A stretch of DNA of 64,000 bases. Source: Robbsia sp. KACC 23696 (lineage in GTDB: Bacteria; Pseudomonadota; Gammaproteobacteria; Burkholderiales; Burkholderiaceae). The notes under the pieces are model-generated. The model worked only from the letters and a program-made list of their open reading frames with translations. It searched no databases and had not been told where the DNA came from. The position numbers and the translations under genes were made by a program. The stretch covers positions 868,001 through 932,000 of the forward strand of contig NZ_CP156626.1 of assembly GCF_039852015.1 (NCBI RefSeq), read 5' to 3'. Shown here piece by piece: positions 26,291 to 36,085 of this stretch (positions are counted from its first letter, which is position 1; the number at the start of each line of letters is the position of its first letter).

Positions 26291-27670
26291 CTACGACAGC
26301 CTCTGAATCGTCGCCCTCAGCAATGCCAGCGTCTGGATATTCCGTTCGGCGTACAGCAGATCCATCATGGGCCAGGCACTCAGTATCACCATGACGACAT
26401 TGCTGACCGGGTCGATAAAGATCCGCTGTCCCATCAGCCCACTCGCGTAGAAGATCGGTGGTCGCGTATCGGCGGGACGGCCGGCGTCGTCCGGGCTGAC
26501 AATCCACCATTGATAGCCATAACCGTGCGGCTCTTCTTCACTGACCCGGACAAACTGCCCAGGTCCACCGCCAGGTCCGCTGAAATAGGCGGATCGCGCC
26601 CAGCCTGGCGGTAAGATCGATTTGCCGTCGCGTCCTTTCGCGCCTGTCAGGATGAACTGCCCGAAGCGTCCAAAATCTTGCAATGTCGCACTGATACCGG
26701 CCCCGCCGATTTCAATCCCTTCCGTGGATTCCGATAGCCAATAGCCGTCGTAGGCCATTCCGGCCGGCTCCCAGATCTTTTCTTGCAGATAGGCATTCAG
26801 GGGCTGCCCCGTCGCGGCCTGGATCACCGCGCCCAGCATGATGCTATCGGGCGTGCTATAGCGAAATGCCGACGCCCCGGCGTCTTGGGAAAGTTCCTGT
26901 ACTTGCTGAACCACCGCCGAGATCACATCGCCTTTTCGGCCGGCATTCAAGGTCAACATGGGTAGAAACACCTGCCCGAGACGCGAGATGTCCAGCTCTT
27001 GCCATCCGATACCGGATCGCATCCGCAGCAGGTTCTCGATCGGCACGTCGGCGTAGCGGCCCGTTGCGTCACGGCCTAGATAATGCGCCACCGATTGCCA
27101 TAATGCCAACTGGCCGTCCTGGACGGCCGCGCCCGCCAGCGTCCCGGTAAAGGACTTTGTCAGGGAAAACGATGTCCATTTCGCGGTTTCCGTTTGCCCC
27201 ATGCCGTACCGCTCGAGCACGACCTTGCCGTCTTTGAGTACCAATAGACCGGCAGTACGATTACGCGCCATGTAGTTGTCGACGCTTTGCGACTGTGCGT
27301 CATACGTATAGCGCAGATCGCTGAGATCGAAGCGGGGGTCCCGTTCCAATGCATCACCGCGGCAGCGGTTTTGCGCGATGGGACGCGTTGTGTGAAGCAG
27401 GTCGACGTTGCGGAAGGTATCGGCTTGATTCGTGTCGTCGCCTTCCAGAAAGGACTGCGCAAGGGTGGCTCGAACGGCGTCGACATCGACTGCTGGGATC
27501 GGCAGCGGCGGAAGACATACGTCGCGCAGCGCTTCGGTCACGACGTCCCGCTTGCTCCCAGAGCTGCCGTCCCCGCATCCTCCCAGCAGACCCAGAGTGC
27601 CTAATGCTGCCGCAGTGCCGACGGGGGCGATCGATCGCAGAAGTAAGCGCCGTTGTTTGGAATACGTCAT
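26291..27670 (-). CDS. Lipoprotein serine hydrolase of the beta-lactamase / 6-aminohexanoate-dimer hydrolase type
   Basis: A 459-residue protein with a Tat-like or Sec signal (RRLLLRS), hydrophobic stretch and lipobox ending at Cys32 (LLGGC), so it is probably a periplasmic lipoprotein. The SxxK nucleophile is S169-L-T-K172 in WTSFSLTKSFTG; FRYSTPDS supplies the Tyr motif (YxT rather than YxN); HGYGYQWWI and FYASGLMGQRIFIDP are typical of EstB/NylB class C-like hydrolases. The substrate is unknown (ester, amide or peptide). It lies between yfhL and pth, which are closer in relatives, and has no operon partner. Confidence 0.85.
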   Translation of the reverse strand: MTYSKQRRLLLRSIAPVGTAAALGTLGLLGGCGDGSSGSKRDVVTEALRDVCLPPLPIPAVDVDAVRATLAQSFLEGDDTNQADTFRNVDLLHTTRPIAQNRCRGDALERDPRFDLSDLRYTYDAQSQSVDNYMARNRTAGLLVLKDGKVVLERYGMGQTETAKWTSFSLTKSFTGTLAGAAVQDGQLALWQSVAHYLGRDATGRYADVPIENLLRMRSGIGWQELDISRLGQVFLPMLTLNAGRKGDVISAVVQQVQELSQDAGASAFRYSTPDSIMLGAVIQAATGQPLNAYLQEKIWEPAGMAYDGYWLSESTEGIEIGGAGISATLQDFGRFGQFILTGAKGRDGKSILPPGWARSAYFSGPGGGPGQFVRVSEEEPHGYGYQWWIVSPDDAGRPADTRPPIFYASGLMGQRIFIDPVSNVVMVILSAWPMMDLLYAERNIQTLALLRATIQRLS

Positions 27671-27902
27671 ATCGGACCTTTTTTATTAGCACTGCGAATA
27701 AAGAAGGGTTGCAATGACAGGAACAGCGATCGCTGCTGGCCGTGCCATCGCCCCAGACCTATTCAATCAGCGATAAAGGGCCAGTCCAATAGGAAAAAGT
27801 CTTGTTCTGTCTCAGGGATTTCCGCTAGCGTCGGCAGCCCGGGCGCGATCCGAGTCTCTGCGATCGGGCCGGCGAGAGGATGGGCCGTCTGACATGCCCC
27901 GC

Positions 27903-28502
27903 TTACTGGCGATGCAGCGTCATCATCGCTTTCTCCTGCTCGCCTTTGACGAAGGTGGGCAGGACGGCGCGGCTTTTATCGATCGATGCATCGATGTCTG
28001 CCTGTTCCTCGCGGCGCGGCGGTTTCAGGACGAAATTCGCGACATCGGGTTTGCCGGCCGAACCGGGTATCAGATCGCGCGGATGGCCAATGCCAATACG
28101 CAAGCGCCAGTAGTCCTGCGTCCCCAGCTTCGCGCTGATGTCCTTCAAACCGTTATGGCCGCCGCTGCCGCCGCCGCGTTTGAATCGCGCGATGCCAGGC
28201 GCCAGATCGAGCTCGTCGTGGGCGACGAGAATTTCATCGGGCAGAATCTTGTAGAACCGCGCCAGACCGCCGACCGATTGGCCCGACAGATTCATGAAGG
28301 TCAGCGGCTGGATCAGCCAGACCTCGTCGCCATAGAGCCGCGCGCGCGCCACCAGTGCATTGAAGCGTGGCTCGACACGCAGTGTCGCGCCCGCTTCGCG
28401 CGCGAGTTGGTCGACGAGCCAAAATCCGGCGTTATGCCGTGTGTCTTCGTATTCCGGTCCGGGATTGCCCAGCCCGGCGATCATGCGGATGGCAGCCACC
28501 AC
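27903..28502 (-). CDS. pth: Peptidyl-tRNA hydrolase
   Basis: A 199-residue enzyme that frees peptidyl-tRNAs released from stalled ribosomes. [20 protein letters not shown] carries the catalytic His and conserved Asn, followed by [23 protein letters not shown] and [17 protein letters not shown] (abbreviated conserved blocks). Two tandem GTG codons (28502, 28499) follow an AGGAG site and are the likely start; the internal ATG at 28484 is less well placed. It is the last gene of the tRNA-Gln, prs, rplY, pth series, though a terminator separates it from rplY. Confidence 0.96.
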   Translation of the reverse strand: MVAAIRMIAGLGNPGPEYEDTRHNAGFWLVDQLAREAGATLRVEPRFNALVARARLYGDEVWLIQPLTFMNLSGQSVGGLARFYKILPDEILVAHDELDLAPGIARFKRGGGSGGHNGLKDISAKLGTQDYWRLRIGIGHPRDLIPGSAGKPDVANFVLKPPRREEQADIDASIDKSRAVLPTFVKGEQEKAMMTLHRQ

Positions 28503-28511
28503 GCTCTCCTG

Positions 28512-28549
28512 AAAATAAAAAAACCCGCCGGCATGACGCCTGGCGGGTT
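28512..28549 (-). terminator. Rho-independent terminator after rplY
   Basis: On the minus strand AACCCGCC (28549-28542) pairs with GGCGGGTT (28529-28522), followed by TTTTTTTATTTT. It lies between rplY and pth with pth starting only about 10 bases later, so pth expression depends on readthrough. Confidence 0.85.
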
Positions 28550-28690
28550 CTGTCTACCGGCTCGCCCCTATGATAGCGGCGGAACCGGTGAAGGGGGAGG
28601 GAAGCCGGTATCGTGTTCGGCAGGGCAGCGCGAGCGCCCCGGTTGAGCCCGATACCGACGGCCAGGCACAAGGCCCGACCGACGTCGTGA

Positions 28691-29311
28691 TTACGACGCT
28701 GCTGCTTCGCCGCCTTCGGTGGCGCTGGCGCCGTCTTCCGACTGCGCAGCTGCCGGCAAGGTTGCCGTGACGATGACCGGGTTTTCCTGTGCGAACGTCG
28801 GCGACAGTTGCACGCCGTTCGGCAGCTTGACGTCCTTTGCGTGCAACGATTGACCCAGCGTGAACGTCGCCATGTCGACCGAAACGAATTCCGGCAGGTT
28901 CTTCGGCAACGTGACGATGTCCAGCTCGTAGTACACGTGCGAGATCACCGCGCCGCTCAGCTTCACAGCCGGCGACGTTTCTTGGTTGATGTAGTGCACC
29001 GGCACCTTGGTGTGCAGAACCTTCGCTGCGTCGACGCGCATGAAGTCAACGTGCAGCACTTGCGGCTTGAACGGGTGGTATTGCACGTCGCGCAGCAACA
29101 CTTGCTGTGCTTCGCCGCCGCTGACCTTCAACTGCAGGATCGATGCGTGGAACGATTCCTTCTTCAACGCGTGGAACAGTGCGTTGTGATCCAGTTCGAT
29201 GACTTGCGGCTCGCCAACACCGTAAACGATGCCCGGCGTCTTGCCAGCGCGACGCAGGCGGCGGCTCGCACCCGTGCCCTGTACACTGCGCTCAAAAGCG
29301 ATAACGTCCAT
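28691..29311 (-). CDS. rplY: 50S ribosomal protein L25/general stress protein Ctc
   Basis: A 206-residue two-domain L25 (TL5/Ctc form) that binds 5S rRNA. The N-terminal domain has [22 protein letters not shown] and [23 protein letters not shown]. The C-terminal domain contains [19 protein letters not shown] and [16 protein letters not shown], and the tail is acidic/Ala-rich. The ATG at 29311 has a GGAG site; the upstream ATG at 29350 lacks one. It is followed by a strong terminator and is co-directional with prs. Confidence 0.95.
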   Translation of the reverse strand: MDVIAFERSVQGTGASRRLRRAGKTPGIVYGVGEPQVIELDHNALFHALKKESFHASILQLKVSGGEAQQVLLRDVQYHPFKPQVLHVDFMRVDAAKVLHTKVPVHYINQETSPAVKLSGAVISHVYYELDIVTLPKNLPEFVSVDMATFTLGQSLHAKDVKLPNGVQLSPTFAQENPVIVTATLPAAAQSEDGASATEGGEAAAS

Positions 29312-29455
29312 CTTGTTTCTCCACAAACTGCCCGCGACCAGGCAGTGCAATGAATCCGTTAAGGATTCTCGTCAAAAAACGACGCGCCCCGCTTTCAGCT
29401 GAGTCGCGCCGATTGGTTCCATGCCGGCATCGTGCCGACATGGTGCAATACGATA

Positions 29456-30421
29456 TCAGGGCAGCAGGCCTTCGCCGTCCTGGAACAAAGACAACACCGA
29501 ATCGCCCCGGCGGATTCGCGAGAACGTCTCGGCCAGCAAGCCGGCGCTCGACAATGCGCGAATCTTCGAGCACGACCGCGATTCCTCGCTCAGCGGGATC
29601 GTGTCGGTAACAACGAGTTCGTCCAATTGCGACGCGGCGATACGGGTGGCCGCGCCGCCCGACAGCACCGGGTGCGTCGCGTAGGCGAAAACCTTCAATG
29701 CGCCACGTTCCTTCAGCACCTCGGCCGCCTTGCACAGCGTGCCCGCGGTGTCGACCATGTCATCCATGATCACGCAGTTACGGCCCTCGACGTCACCGAT
29801 GATGTTCATTACTTCGGCAACGTTCGCCTTCGGACGACGCTTGTCGATGATGGCGAGTTCCGTGTTCAATTGCTTGGCCAATGCCCGGGCGCGCACGACG
29901 CCGCCGATATCCGGCGACACGACCAACAAGTTGTCGTTGTTGCGGCTGCGCAGATCGTCCAGCAGGATCGGCGTGGCGTAAATATTGTCGACCGGAATGT
30001 CGAAGAAGCCCTGAATCTGATCGGCATGCAGATCCATCGTGATGATCCGGTTCACGCCGGCGATCTGCAGCATATTCGCCACGACCTTCGCCGAGATGGC
30101 CACGCGTGCGGAACGCGGACGGCGATCTTGACGTGCATAGCCGAAATACGGGATGGCCGCGGTGATCCGACCAGCCGACGCGCGACGCAGCGCATCGGTC
30201 ATGATCATCAGTTCCATCAGCGTGTCGTTGGTCGGCGCGCAGGTGGACTGCAGCACGAAGACATCCTTGCCGCGAACGTTTTCCTGGATCTCGACCGAAA
30301 TTTCCCCATCGGAGAAACGACTGACCGTAGCCTTGCCCAGTGGCAAGCCCATGATCTTGACGACTTCCTGGGCAAGGTGCGGGTTGGCATTGCCAGTGAA
30401 AACCATCAGGCCTTCGTTCAT
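29456..30421 (-). CDS. prs: Ribose-phosphate pyrophosphokinase
   Basis: A 321-residue PRPP synthetase that transfers pyrophosphate from ATP to ribose 5-phosphate, feeding purine, pyrimidine, His, Trp and NAD synthesis. Conserved blocks include [60 protein letters not shown] and the PRPP loop [13 protein letters not shown]. The ATG at 30421 begins [14 protein letters not shown] as in homologues; the in-frame ATG at 30529 would add unrelated residues. Upstream lies tRNA-Gln, a conserved betaproteobacterial neighbour. Confidence 0.96.
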   Translation of the reverse strand: MNEGLMVFTGNANPHLAQEVVKIMGLPLGKATVSRFSDGEISVEIQENVRGKDVFVLQSTCAPTNDTLMELMIMTDALRRASAGRITAAIPYFGYARQDRRPRSARVAISAKVVANMLQIAGVNRIITMDLHADQIQGFFDIPVDNIYATPILLDDLRSRNNDNLLVVSPDIGGVVRARALAKQLNTELAIIDKRRPKANVAEVMNIIGDVEGRNCVIMDDMVDTAGTLCKAAEVLKERGALKVFAYATHPVLSGGAATRIAASQLDELVVTDTIPLSEESRSCSKIRALSSAGLLAETFSRIRRGDSVLSLFQDGEGLLP

Positions 30422-30565
30422 CGTTTTTACACTCGGGGGGGCTTTGAAGGAGGCAACTCGGGCGGACAAGCGCTGGTGCTGAATGCCTGCGTCACCTGAA
30501 AGGCTGACGTCTTGCTTTTGCTTCGTCATCGGGCGGGCCGAAGATCTGACTTGGGAACTTATCGA

Positions 30566-30594
30566 GCAACGGGGCCATGTGGCCCCGTTTTTTC
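30566..30594 (+). terminator. Terminator-like hairpin in the tRNA-Gln to prs spacer, U-tract on the plus strand
   Basis: ACGGGGCC (30569-30576) pairs with GGCCCCGT (30581-30588) around a 4-base loop, followed by TTTTTT on the plus strand. All annotated genes around it read on the minus strand, so it faces antisense transcripts; on the minus strand it would be a stable hairpin in the prs leader without a U-tract. Confidence 0.65.
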
Positions 30595-30629
30595 AGACTG
30601 CTGTCATTGCTCGATGAGAAGAATTCTTT

Positions 30630-30706
30630 TGGCAGGGGAGGAAGGACTCGAACCCTCGCATGCCGGAATCAAAATCCGGTGCCTTGACCAACTTGGCGAC
30701 TCCCCT
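30630..30706 (-). tRNA. tRNA-Gln (anticodon TTG)
   Basis: A 77-base tRNA including an encoded CCA. The acceptor stem is AGGGGAG with CTCCCCT, discriminator G. The anticodon stem-loop CCGGATTTTGATTCCGG gives anticodon TTG (Gln, CAA). The T-arm GGGTTCGAGTCC contains the TTCGA loop. The D-arm GCCAAGTTGGTCAAGGC is of the E. coli tRNA-Gln type. It lies upstream of prs on the same strand. Confidence 0.96.
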
Positions 30707-30841
30707 ACGTACTGCTCCCGGCGCGATGCCGGTTACCGCTTTATCGAGACAGGACGCCTATACAACGGCACTGTTCGATATGTTCTTTTGTGTGTTTCCG
30801 AAGCCGCGTTTGCGTTCGTTCAGATCACTCAAGAGCCCTGC

Positions 30842-30870
30842 ATTATAGGTGGGTTTTTCGTATCCGTCTA
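30842..30870 (-). promoter_or_regulatory. Sigma-70 promoter for tRNA-Gln and prs
   Basis: On the minus strand TAGACG (30870-30865), 17 bases and a perfect TATAAT (30847-30842). It lies between ispE and the tRNA and is well placed to drive tRNA-Gln, prs and rplY. Confidence 0.6.
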
Positions 30871-30934
30871 GCGTTTTCGCTAAATTTTTCTCAAAACCCG
30901 ATCCAACGCCTGCGTTACTTCGTTCGGTAGTGCT

Positions 30935-31903
30935 TTACAGCGGGTGGTTCGCCATACCGGGCGCCACAATGCTGAACCACGATGCCGACGACGATTGCGC
31001 TTGCAATGCCGCTTGGGCTTCCCTCGCAGCGTGTTCGCTGGCAAATGCCGCGAATACACTCGCGCCGGATCCCGACATCCGCGCCGGCGCGAAAGCAGAC
31101 AAACTGACTCTGGCTTCCGCAACCATCGCGTACTGTTTTTCCACCGCAGCTTGCATGTCGTTCCAGCCGAATCCGTAGATTTCAGCGGCACTGGCACCTG
31201 AGCTCGCATCAGGAAAGTCCGCAATTGTGATGGCTTTCGTGCTCCGTGTCAAATGCGGCGATGAAAATATTTCTGCGGTCGATGCATGCACCGGCGGTGT
31301 CACGATCAGAAACCATGCTTCGGGTGTCTGCACTGGCTGCAGCAGCTCGCCCACGCCCTCGGCAAAGGCATTGCGGCCGTAAACGAAAAACGGGACATCG
31401 GCGCCCAGTTTCAGGCCGAGGCCCTGGAGCGTCTCTCGCGACTCGCCCAGCTCCCAGAGCTGATTCAGGGCGAGCAACGTCGTCGCCGCGTCGGAGCTGC
31501 CGCCGCCCAGCCCGGCACCCATCGGAATGCGTTTCTCGACGACGATGTCCACGCCGTAATGGCTGCCACGATACGTTTGCAGCAGGCGGGCGGCGCGGAC
31601 GGTGAGGTCCGTCTCGGGATCCACATCGGGCAGGGGCGTCAGCAGGCGAATCTGACCGTCATCGCGTCGTGCAAAGTGCAGGGTGTCGCCCCAGCCCACC
31701 AACTGAAACACGCTTTGCAAGGCGTGATAGCCGTCCGGGCGTCGGCCGGTGATGTGCAGGAACAGGTTCAGCTTTGCCGGCGCCAGACAGTCCGTCATCG
31801 TGCGTGCCGCGGCAGGCAGCAAAGCCCGCAGCGCAGGGTTGGGTGCGGCGATGTCCGTGGTGGACAGCACAGGACGAGCGGGGGAGGGCGGCAGCGTGGT
31901 CAT
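30935..31903 (-). CDS. ispE: 4-diphosphocytidyl-2-C-methyl-D-erythritol kinase
   Basis: A GHMP kinase of the MEP isoprenoid pathway. Blocks: [22 protein letters not shown], the phosphate loop [40 protein letters not shown] and the C-terminal [12 protein letters not shown]. From ATG 31903 it has 322 residues, longer than usual (about 285-293). An internal ATG at 31798 ([11 protein letters not shown]) gives 287 residues and fits the family better. Neither has a clear Shine-Dalgarno, so the start is uncertain. It is followed by the tRNA-Gln/prs unit and preceded by lolB on the same strand. Confidence 0.94.
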   Translation of the reverse strand: MTTLPPSPARPVLSTTDIAAPNPALRALLPAAARTMTDCLAPAKLNLFLHITGRRPDGYHALQSVFQLVGWGDTLHFARRDDGQIRLLTPLPDVDPETDLTVRAARLLQTYRGSHYGVDIVVEKRIPMGAGLGGGSSDAATTLLALNQLWELGESRETLQGLGLKLGADVPFFVYGRNAFAEGVGELLQPVQTPEAWFLIVTPPVHASTAEIFSSPHLTRSTKAITIADFPDASSGASAAEIYGFGWNDMQAAVEKQYAMVAEARVSLSAFAPARMSGSGASVFAAFASEHAAREAQAALQAQSSSASWFSIVAPGMANHPL

Positions 31904-32039
31904 GAGGGAACGACGAGGTAAGAAAAGGCAGCCAGCGAGATGGGGCGGCAAAACGGGCAAGCGCCCCATCGTGTGATTCGGCGATGGACACACATCGGCA
32001 TCTTACCGCCGACATGGCGCCATGGGCACTCGCGCACGC

Positions 32040-32795
32040 TCAGGGGTTCAGAACGATCCGGACGTCGAGCGGTGCGTTCGATGGCGCGTCGATCCGAGTC
32101 AGGTTCATCCGACGAACCGAAGGCGCCTGCGATGTGGCAGCGCCGGCGCCAGCCGTCCGCGTGGCCGGCGGCGCGTCGCTCGGCGTGTCACCGAAAGCCA
32201 GATAATCGATACGCCATCCGTCCTGGACAATCTGGGTGATGCGGCCTTGCGCATCCCGGACGATCTGCGCATGCGATTCCGGAGACGGACTGTCTTTCAG
32301 CCAGTACCGCATGCCGGAGACCGGCAACGGAAAACCGAGCGCCCCGCGCATCAGGTCCTCGACATTCGTCGCGGTGCGTGGCTGCTGGTTCGGCAGCTCG
32401 AGCGTCGCCTGTGTCGGCGTGCTGCCGACGATGGCCAGCGTGCTTCCCAGAGGACTACGCAGCGATAGCGTCACTTCGTCACCCTGTTCCAGCCAGTCGA
32501 AATTGCCGTAGGCGTTCTGCACGCGCTGATTTTGATCCGCGTACCGGACCGAAAAGCGCCCTTGGAACGCGCTGTGCGCCGTCGTGCGCGCCGTAGGGGC
32601 GAGCGTTTTCTGTTGCGGTGGGGTTTGCGTCGCGCAGCCGGTCAACAACGCCGCGACACTCAGGCAGGCAATCGTGCAGGTCGACGCGAGCCGGTGCGTC
32701 AGGCCGCTTCGGCGCGAAAGGGTGGAGCGGCCGGCGCGGGCACCGACAGTGACGCCATGCGCAGCGGAGCGGTGATGCAGAAACGAACCCTTCAT
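32040..32795 (-). CDS. lolB: Outer-membrane lipoprotein receptor LolB
   Basis: A 251-residue lipoprotein that receives lipoproteins from LolA and inserts them into the outer membrane. It has a long basic N-region, a hydrophobic stretch and the lipobox LLTGC (about residues 50-54). The mature part has FQGRFSVRYADQNQRVQNAYGNFDWLEQGDEVTLSLRSPLG in sequence, then LMRGALGFPLPVSGMRYWL, the LolB pattern. Its ATG overlaps the stop of the upstream TPR gene by ATGA, so the two are coupled; lolB next to ispE is a conserved arrangement. Confidence 0.92.
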   Translation of the reverse strand: MKGSFLHHRSAAHGVTVGARAGRSTLSRRSGLTHRLASTCTIACLSVAALLTGCATQTPPQQKTLAPTARTTAHSAFQGRFSVRYADQNQRVQNAYGNFDWLEQGDEVTLSLRSPLGSTLAIVGSTPTQATLELPNQQPRTATNVEDLMRGALGFPLPVSGMRYWLKDSPSPESHAQIVRDAQGRITQIVQDGWRIDYLAFGDTPSDAPPATRTAGAGAATSQAPSVRRMNLTRIDAPSNAPLDVRIVLNP

Positions 32796-35005
32796 TCGAT
32801 CGTGACCTTCAGGCGCGACATCACGCCCAGCAACGTGTCATTGGTCGGATCGAGCTGCTGGGCACTGCGCAGCACCTGGCGTGCATCGTCCTGCTTGCCT
32901 TGGCTCCACAGCACTTCGGCCAGATGCGCGCCGATTTCCGCATTTGGCTGGATCTGATAGGCGCGCCGCAACAGCGTCACCGCTTGATCCTTGTCGCCGA
33001 GCTTGAACTTGATCCAGCCGGCGCTGTCGGTGATATAGGGATCGCCGGGCGCCAAGGACATCGCCTTCTGAATCAGCTTGTCCGCTTCGTCCAGGCGCAC
33101 GCCGCGGTCCGCCAAGGAGTAGCCGAGCGCGTTATACGCCTGCGCATTCGTCGGATCGAGCTGGATGACGCGGCGTAATTGCGCTTCCATGACGGGATAG
33201 TGCGCGTTGCGCTCCGCCGCCATCGCGTAGTCGTAGACCAGATCGGGATCGTTCGGCGCCAGTTGCACCAACGCCGAGAGTCGCTGTTCGGCCTGGTCGT
33301 ACCTGCCGGCCTGCATCAGTACGCCGGCATCGGCGCGACCCAATGCCACTGCTTCGCGCGCGGTGCGTGGCGGGATGCTCGACAACAAGGCATCGGCCTG
33401 GTCATAGCGTTTTTGCTGCGTCAGTAGTTCGGCGCGACCGATCTGGGCCGGCACGAATTGCGTACTGTTGACGTCGACTTTCTGCAGCCATCCATCCGCT
33501 GCCGTGAAATCCTTGCGTTCGGCCGCGATCTGCGCCAGATACAGATAGGCGGGACCGCCGTCGAGGTGCCGAGTCAGCATGCCGTTGGATGCGCCGTTCT
33601 GCCCCGCTTGCGTCTGTGCGGCGGCATTGAGCTTAGCGGCCTGATCGGCATACTGCGTGAAGTACTTCTCCGCGTCGCCTTGCTGCTTCAATTGCATGCT
33701 GAGCAGGCCCAACGCGAACAACGGCGCCGGGTCAGAGGGATTGGCCCGATGCAGCGTCTCGAATTGCTTGCGGGCCGGATCGACCTGGTTGTCGGCCAGA
33801 TACAGCTGGGCCAACAGGAAGCGGGCATCGCGGTCTTTCGGATGCTGCTGCACGAAACCCGACACCGACGCGATCGCATCATGCCGCGCATCGGCGCTCA
33901 GCTGCGCGAGCAGCAGGGCGGCCGGCGCGAAATCCGGTTTGACTTTCAATGCGGCATCGAACGATTTGCGCGCGCCGGGCTGATCGTCGGCCAGCAACTG
34001 CTGCCGCCCGATGGCGGTCGAGGCTTCCGGACGATTCATATCGTCTTGCAGCAGCTCGCGCAGCACCCGCACGCCGCCGATATGATCCGGGCCGCGCCCG
34101 ACCAGTTCCTGCAAGGACATGATGGCGGCGCCCCGATCCGAATCGGGCACGGCGGCCAACTGACGGGCGAGCAGCGGCTTGGCCTCGTCCAGATAGCCAT
34201 TCAATACCAGCAGCGTGGCATCGAATTGGGCCGCCTGGTCCGAGTGCGGCGCAAATTGGTGCCACAGACGCGCGGCGGTCAAGGCATCGCTCGGGCTCTG
34301 TGCGCTGACGGCGATTTCGGCGGCGCGTTGCGCCATCCGCGGATCCTGCGTCGAGCGCGCAAGCGCGAGATAAGTCTGGTAAGCCGGCGCCGCCTGGCCG
34401 CGTTGCAACGCGACTTCCGCCGCCAGCACCTGGAAGACGATCTGGCTCGAGAGTTCGCGATTCGGCAGATCGACCGTGTCCGACGCGGGCAGGCGCTGGC
34501 CGGCCGGCATCACCACCGTCGTCGCCGGCGCTGCCGCACCACCGGGCATCGGCACCGTTGTCGGGTCGCTGTCGCCATCGTCGTCGTCCGCCGGCGCGGC
34601 TTGCGCCGGCGTCGCGCTGCCTTGCGCCAATAGCGGCACGCCGGCGTGCCCGAGAGGCGACGCCGAGGCGCCCACCGCCGTGCCCTGCGTCGATCCCGCA
34701 ACGGCGCCGGCGGCAAAGGCGGCGTGCGCGGCGAGACCGCTCAGCGCCGTGGCGGAGAGGGCCGTGACGGCAACGGCACGTACGAGCCTGACGATCCGGC
34801 GCAACGCGAAACGATCGGCCATCCCGTTTGTAGCGGGGGCGGCAATCGCGTCGACGTCATGGTCCGGACGGACGGCATGGCGGATCTGCGCAGCCTGCAG
34901 CGCTGAAGGGTGTATCGCGGGGAACGGAGACATGGACGAAGCATCCTGATGCGTCATTCGCTCCGGACGCGGCAAACGGGCGGGTGTGGCGAAAGAGTGG
35001 TTCAT
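32792..35005 (-). CDS. Large TPR-repeat protein, probably periplasmic
   Basis: Up to 737 residues. An internal signal-peptide-like segment ([20 protein letters not shown], followed by [13 protein letters not shown]) begins after an ATG at 34822, so a 676-residue form is possible. The rest is a chain of tetratricopeptide repeats: examples are [40 protein letters not shown] and [23 protein letters not shown] arrays mediate protein-protein contacts. The ATG at 35005 is kept because a TACAAT box lies 25 bases upstream (35030-35035). The gene overlaps lolB by ATGA, suggesting an envelope role, possibly with lipoprotein sorting. Confidence 0.88.
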   Translation of the reverse strand: MNHSFATPARLPRPERMTHQDASSMSPFPAIHPSALQAAQIRHAVRPDHDVDAIAAPATNGMADRFALRRIVRLVRAVAVTALSATALSGLAAHAAFAAGAVAGSTQGTAVGASASPLGHAGVPLLAQGSATPAQAAPADDDDGDSDPTTVPMPGGAAAPATTVVMPAGQRLPASDTVDLPNRELSSQIVFQVLAAEVALQRGQAAPAYQTYLALARSTQDPRMAQRAAEIAVSAQSPSDALTAARLWHQFAPHSDQAAQFDATLLVLNGYLDEAKPLLARQLAAVPDSDRGAAIMSLQELVGRGPDHIGGVRVLRELLQDDMNRPEASTAIGRQQLLADDQPGARKSFDAALKVKPDFAPAALLLAQLSADARHDAIASVSGFVQQHPKDRDARFLLAQLYLADNQVDPARKQFETLHRANPSDPAPLFALGLLSMQLKQQGDAEKYFTQYADQAAKLNAAAQTQAGQNGASNGMLTRHLDGGPAYLYLAQIAAERKDFTAADGWLQKVDVNSTQFVPAQIGRAELLTQQKRYDQADALLSSIPPRTAREAVALGRADAGVLMQAGRYDQAEQRLSALVQLAPNDPDLVYDYAMAAERNAHYPVMEAQLRRVIQLDPTNAQAYNALGYSLADRGVRLDEADKLIQKAMSLAPGDPYITDSAGWIKFKLGDKDQAVTLLRRAYQIQPNAEIGAHLAEVLWSQGKQDDARQVLRSAQQLDPTNDTLLGVMSRLKVTIE

Positions 35006-35203
35006 AAGTTCCAGGCTGCAGTTTCCTTGATTGTATCGCGACCGCTACGTTTCGACCCGCTCGCGCATCGAATGACTTGCAAACCGCCCATTTTTGTAAG
35101 CTCCACGTGCCGACATTGTCAGGAGGGCGGTGGTACATTGTCGGACCGCACCTTGCATAATGTGTCAAACCGCGCTCCCGTGGGGCGCCCGCCGTCCCGG
35201 ATC

Positions 35204-36034
35204 ATGCCCGAATTACCCGAAATCGAAGTTACCCGGCGCGGGATCGCGCCTCATGTCACCGCGCGGCGCGTGCAGGCCGTGCACGTGCGTACGCCGGCGC
35301 TGCGCTGGCCGATTCCGACGGAGATGCCGGCGGCGTTGGCCGGCCGCCCGATCCGGTCCGTCTCGCGTCGCGGCAAATACCTCTTGCTCGAATCCGATGC
35401 CGGATGGTTGATTCTGCACCTCGGTATGAGCGGTTCGTTGCGCGTGTTGCAGGGGGAGGACCGGCATCTGGCCCCCGGTCGGCATGACCATCTGGACCTG
35501 GTCTTCGACGAGGCGATCGTCCGGCTGCGCGATCCGCGTCGCTTCGGCGCGGCACTGTGGCATCCACGGGAGGCCGGTGATGTGCTCGCGCATCCCTTGC
35601 TCGCCTCGCTCGGCGTCGAGCCATTCTCCGATGCCTTCTCCGGTGCTTTGTTGTTCGAGCGCACGCGCGGCCGGGCGATGGCCGTCAAACAGGCCTTGCT
35701 GGCCGGGACGATCGTCGTAGGCGTGGGCAATATCTATGCATCGGAATCGCTGTACCGTGCCGGTATCCGCCCGACCACCGCCGCCGGCCGCGTTTCGCGG
35801 CAGCGCTACGATCGATTGGCGGAAGTAATCCGCGAGGTGCTGGGTGAGGCGATCGAGCAGGGCGGCAGCACCTTGCGCGATTTCATCGGCAGCGACGGTG
35901 CCAGCGGCTATTTTCAGATGGCGCACGCGGTGTATGATCGCGACGGCCAGCCGTGCCGCGTCTGCCTGTTGCCGATCCGCAAGATCGTTCAGGGCCAGCG
36001 CTCGACGTTCTACTGCGCGCAGTGCCAGCGCTGA
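35204..36034 (+). CDS. mutM: Formamidopyrimidine-DNA glycosylase
   Basis: A 276-residue bifunctional glycosylase/AP lyase that removes 8-oxoguanine opposite C. It begins [17 protein letters not shown]; after Met removal Pro2 is the catalytic nucleophile and Glu3 assists. [10 protein letters not shown], then [19 protein letters not shown] and the C-terminal zinc finger CRVC...CAQCQR complete the fold. A CATAAT -10-like box lies at 35156-35161. It diverges from the TPR gene and is followed by mutY 51 bases later, forming a GO-repair pair. Confidence 0.97.
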   Translation: MPELPEIEVTRRGIAPHVTARRVQAVHVRTPALRWPIPTEMPAALAGRPIRSVSRRGKYLLLESDAGWLILHLGMSGSLRVLQGEDRHLAPGRHDHLDLVFDEAIVRLRDPRRFGAALWHPREAGDVLAHPLLASLGVEPFSDAFSGALLFERTRGRAMAVKQALLAGTIVVGVGNIYASESLYRAGIRPTTAAGRVSRQRYDRLAEVIREVLGEAIEQGGSTLRDFIGSDGASGYFQMAHAVYDRDGQPCRVCLLPIRKIVQGQRSTFYCAQCQR

Positions 36035-36085
36035 GCCGGCTGCTTTTGTAATCGGCGGGGCCACGCCCTGCCATCGAACCGCCCC

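Noticed and set aside
33458-34633. A 391-codon plus-strand ORF across the TPR gene
   Set aside because: Composition is Arg/Gln-rich without motifs, while the minus strand encodes clear TPR repeats.
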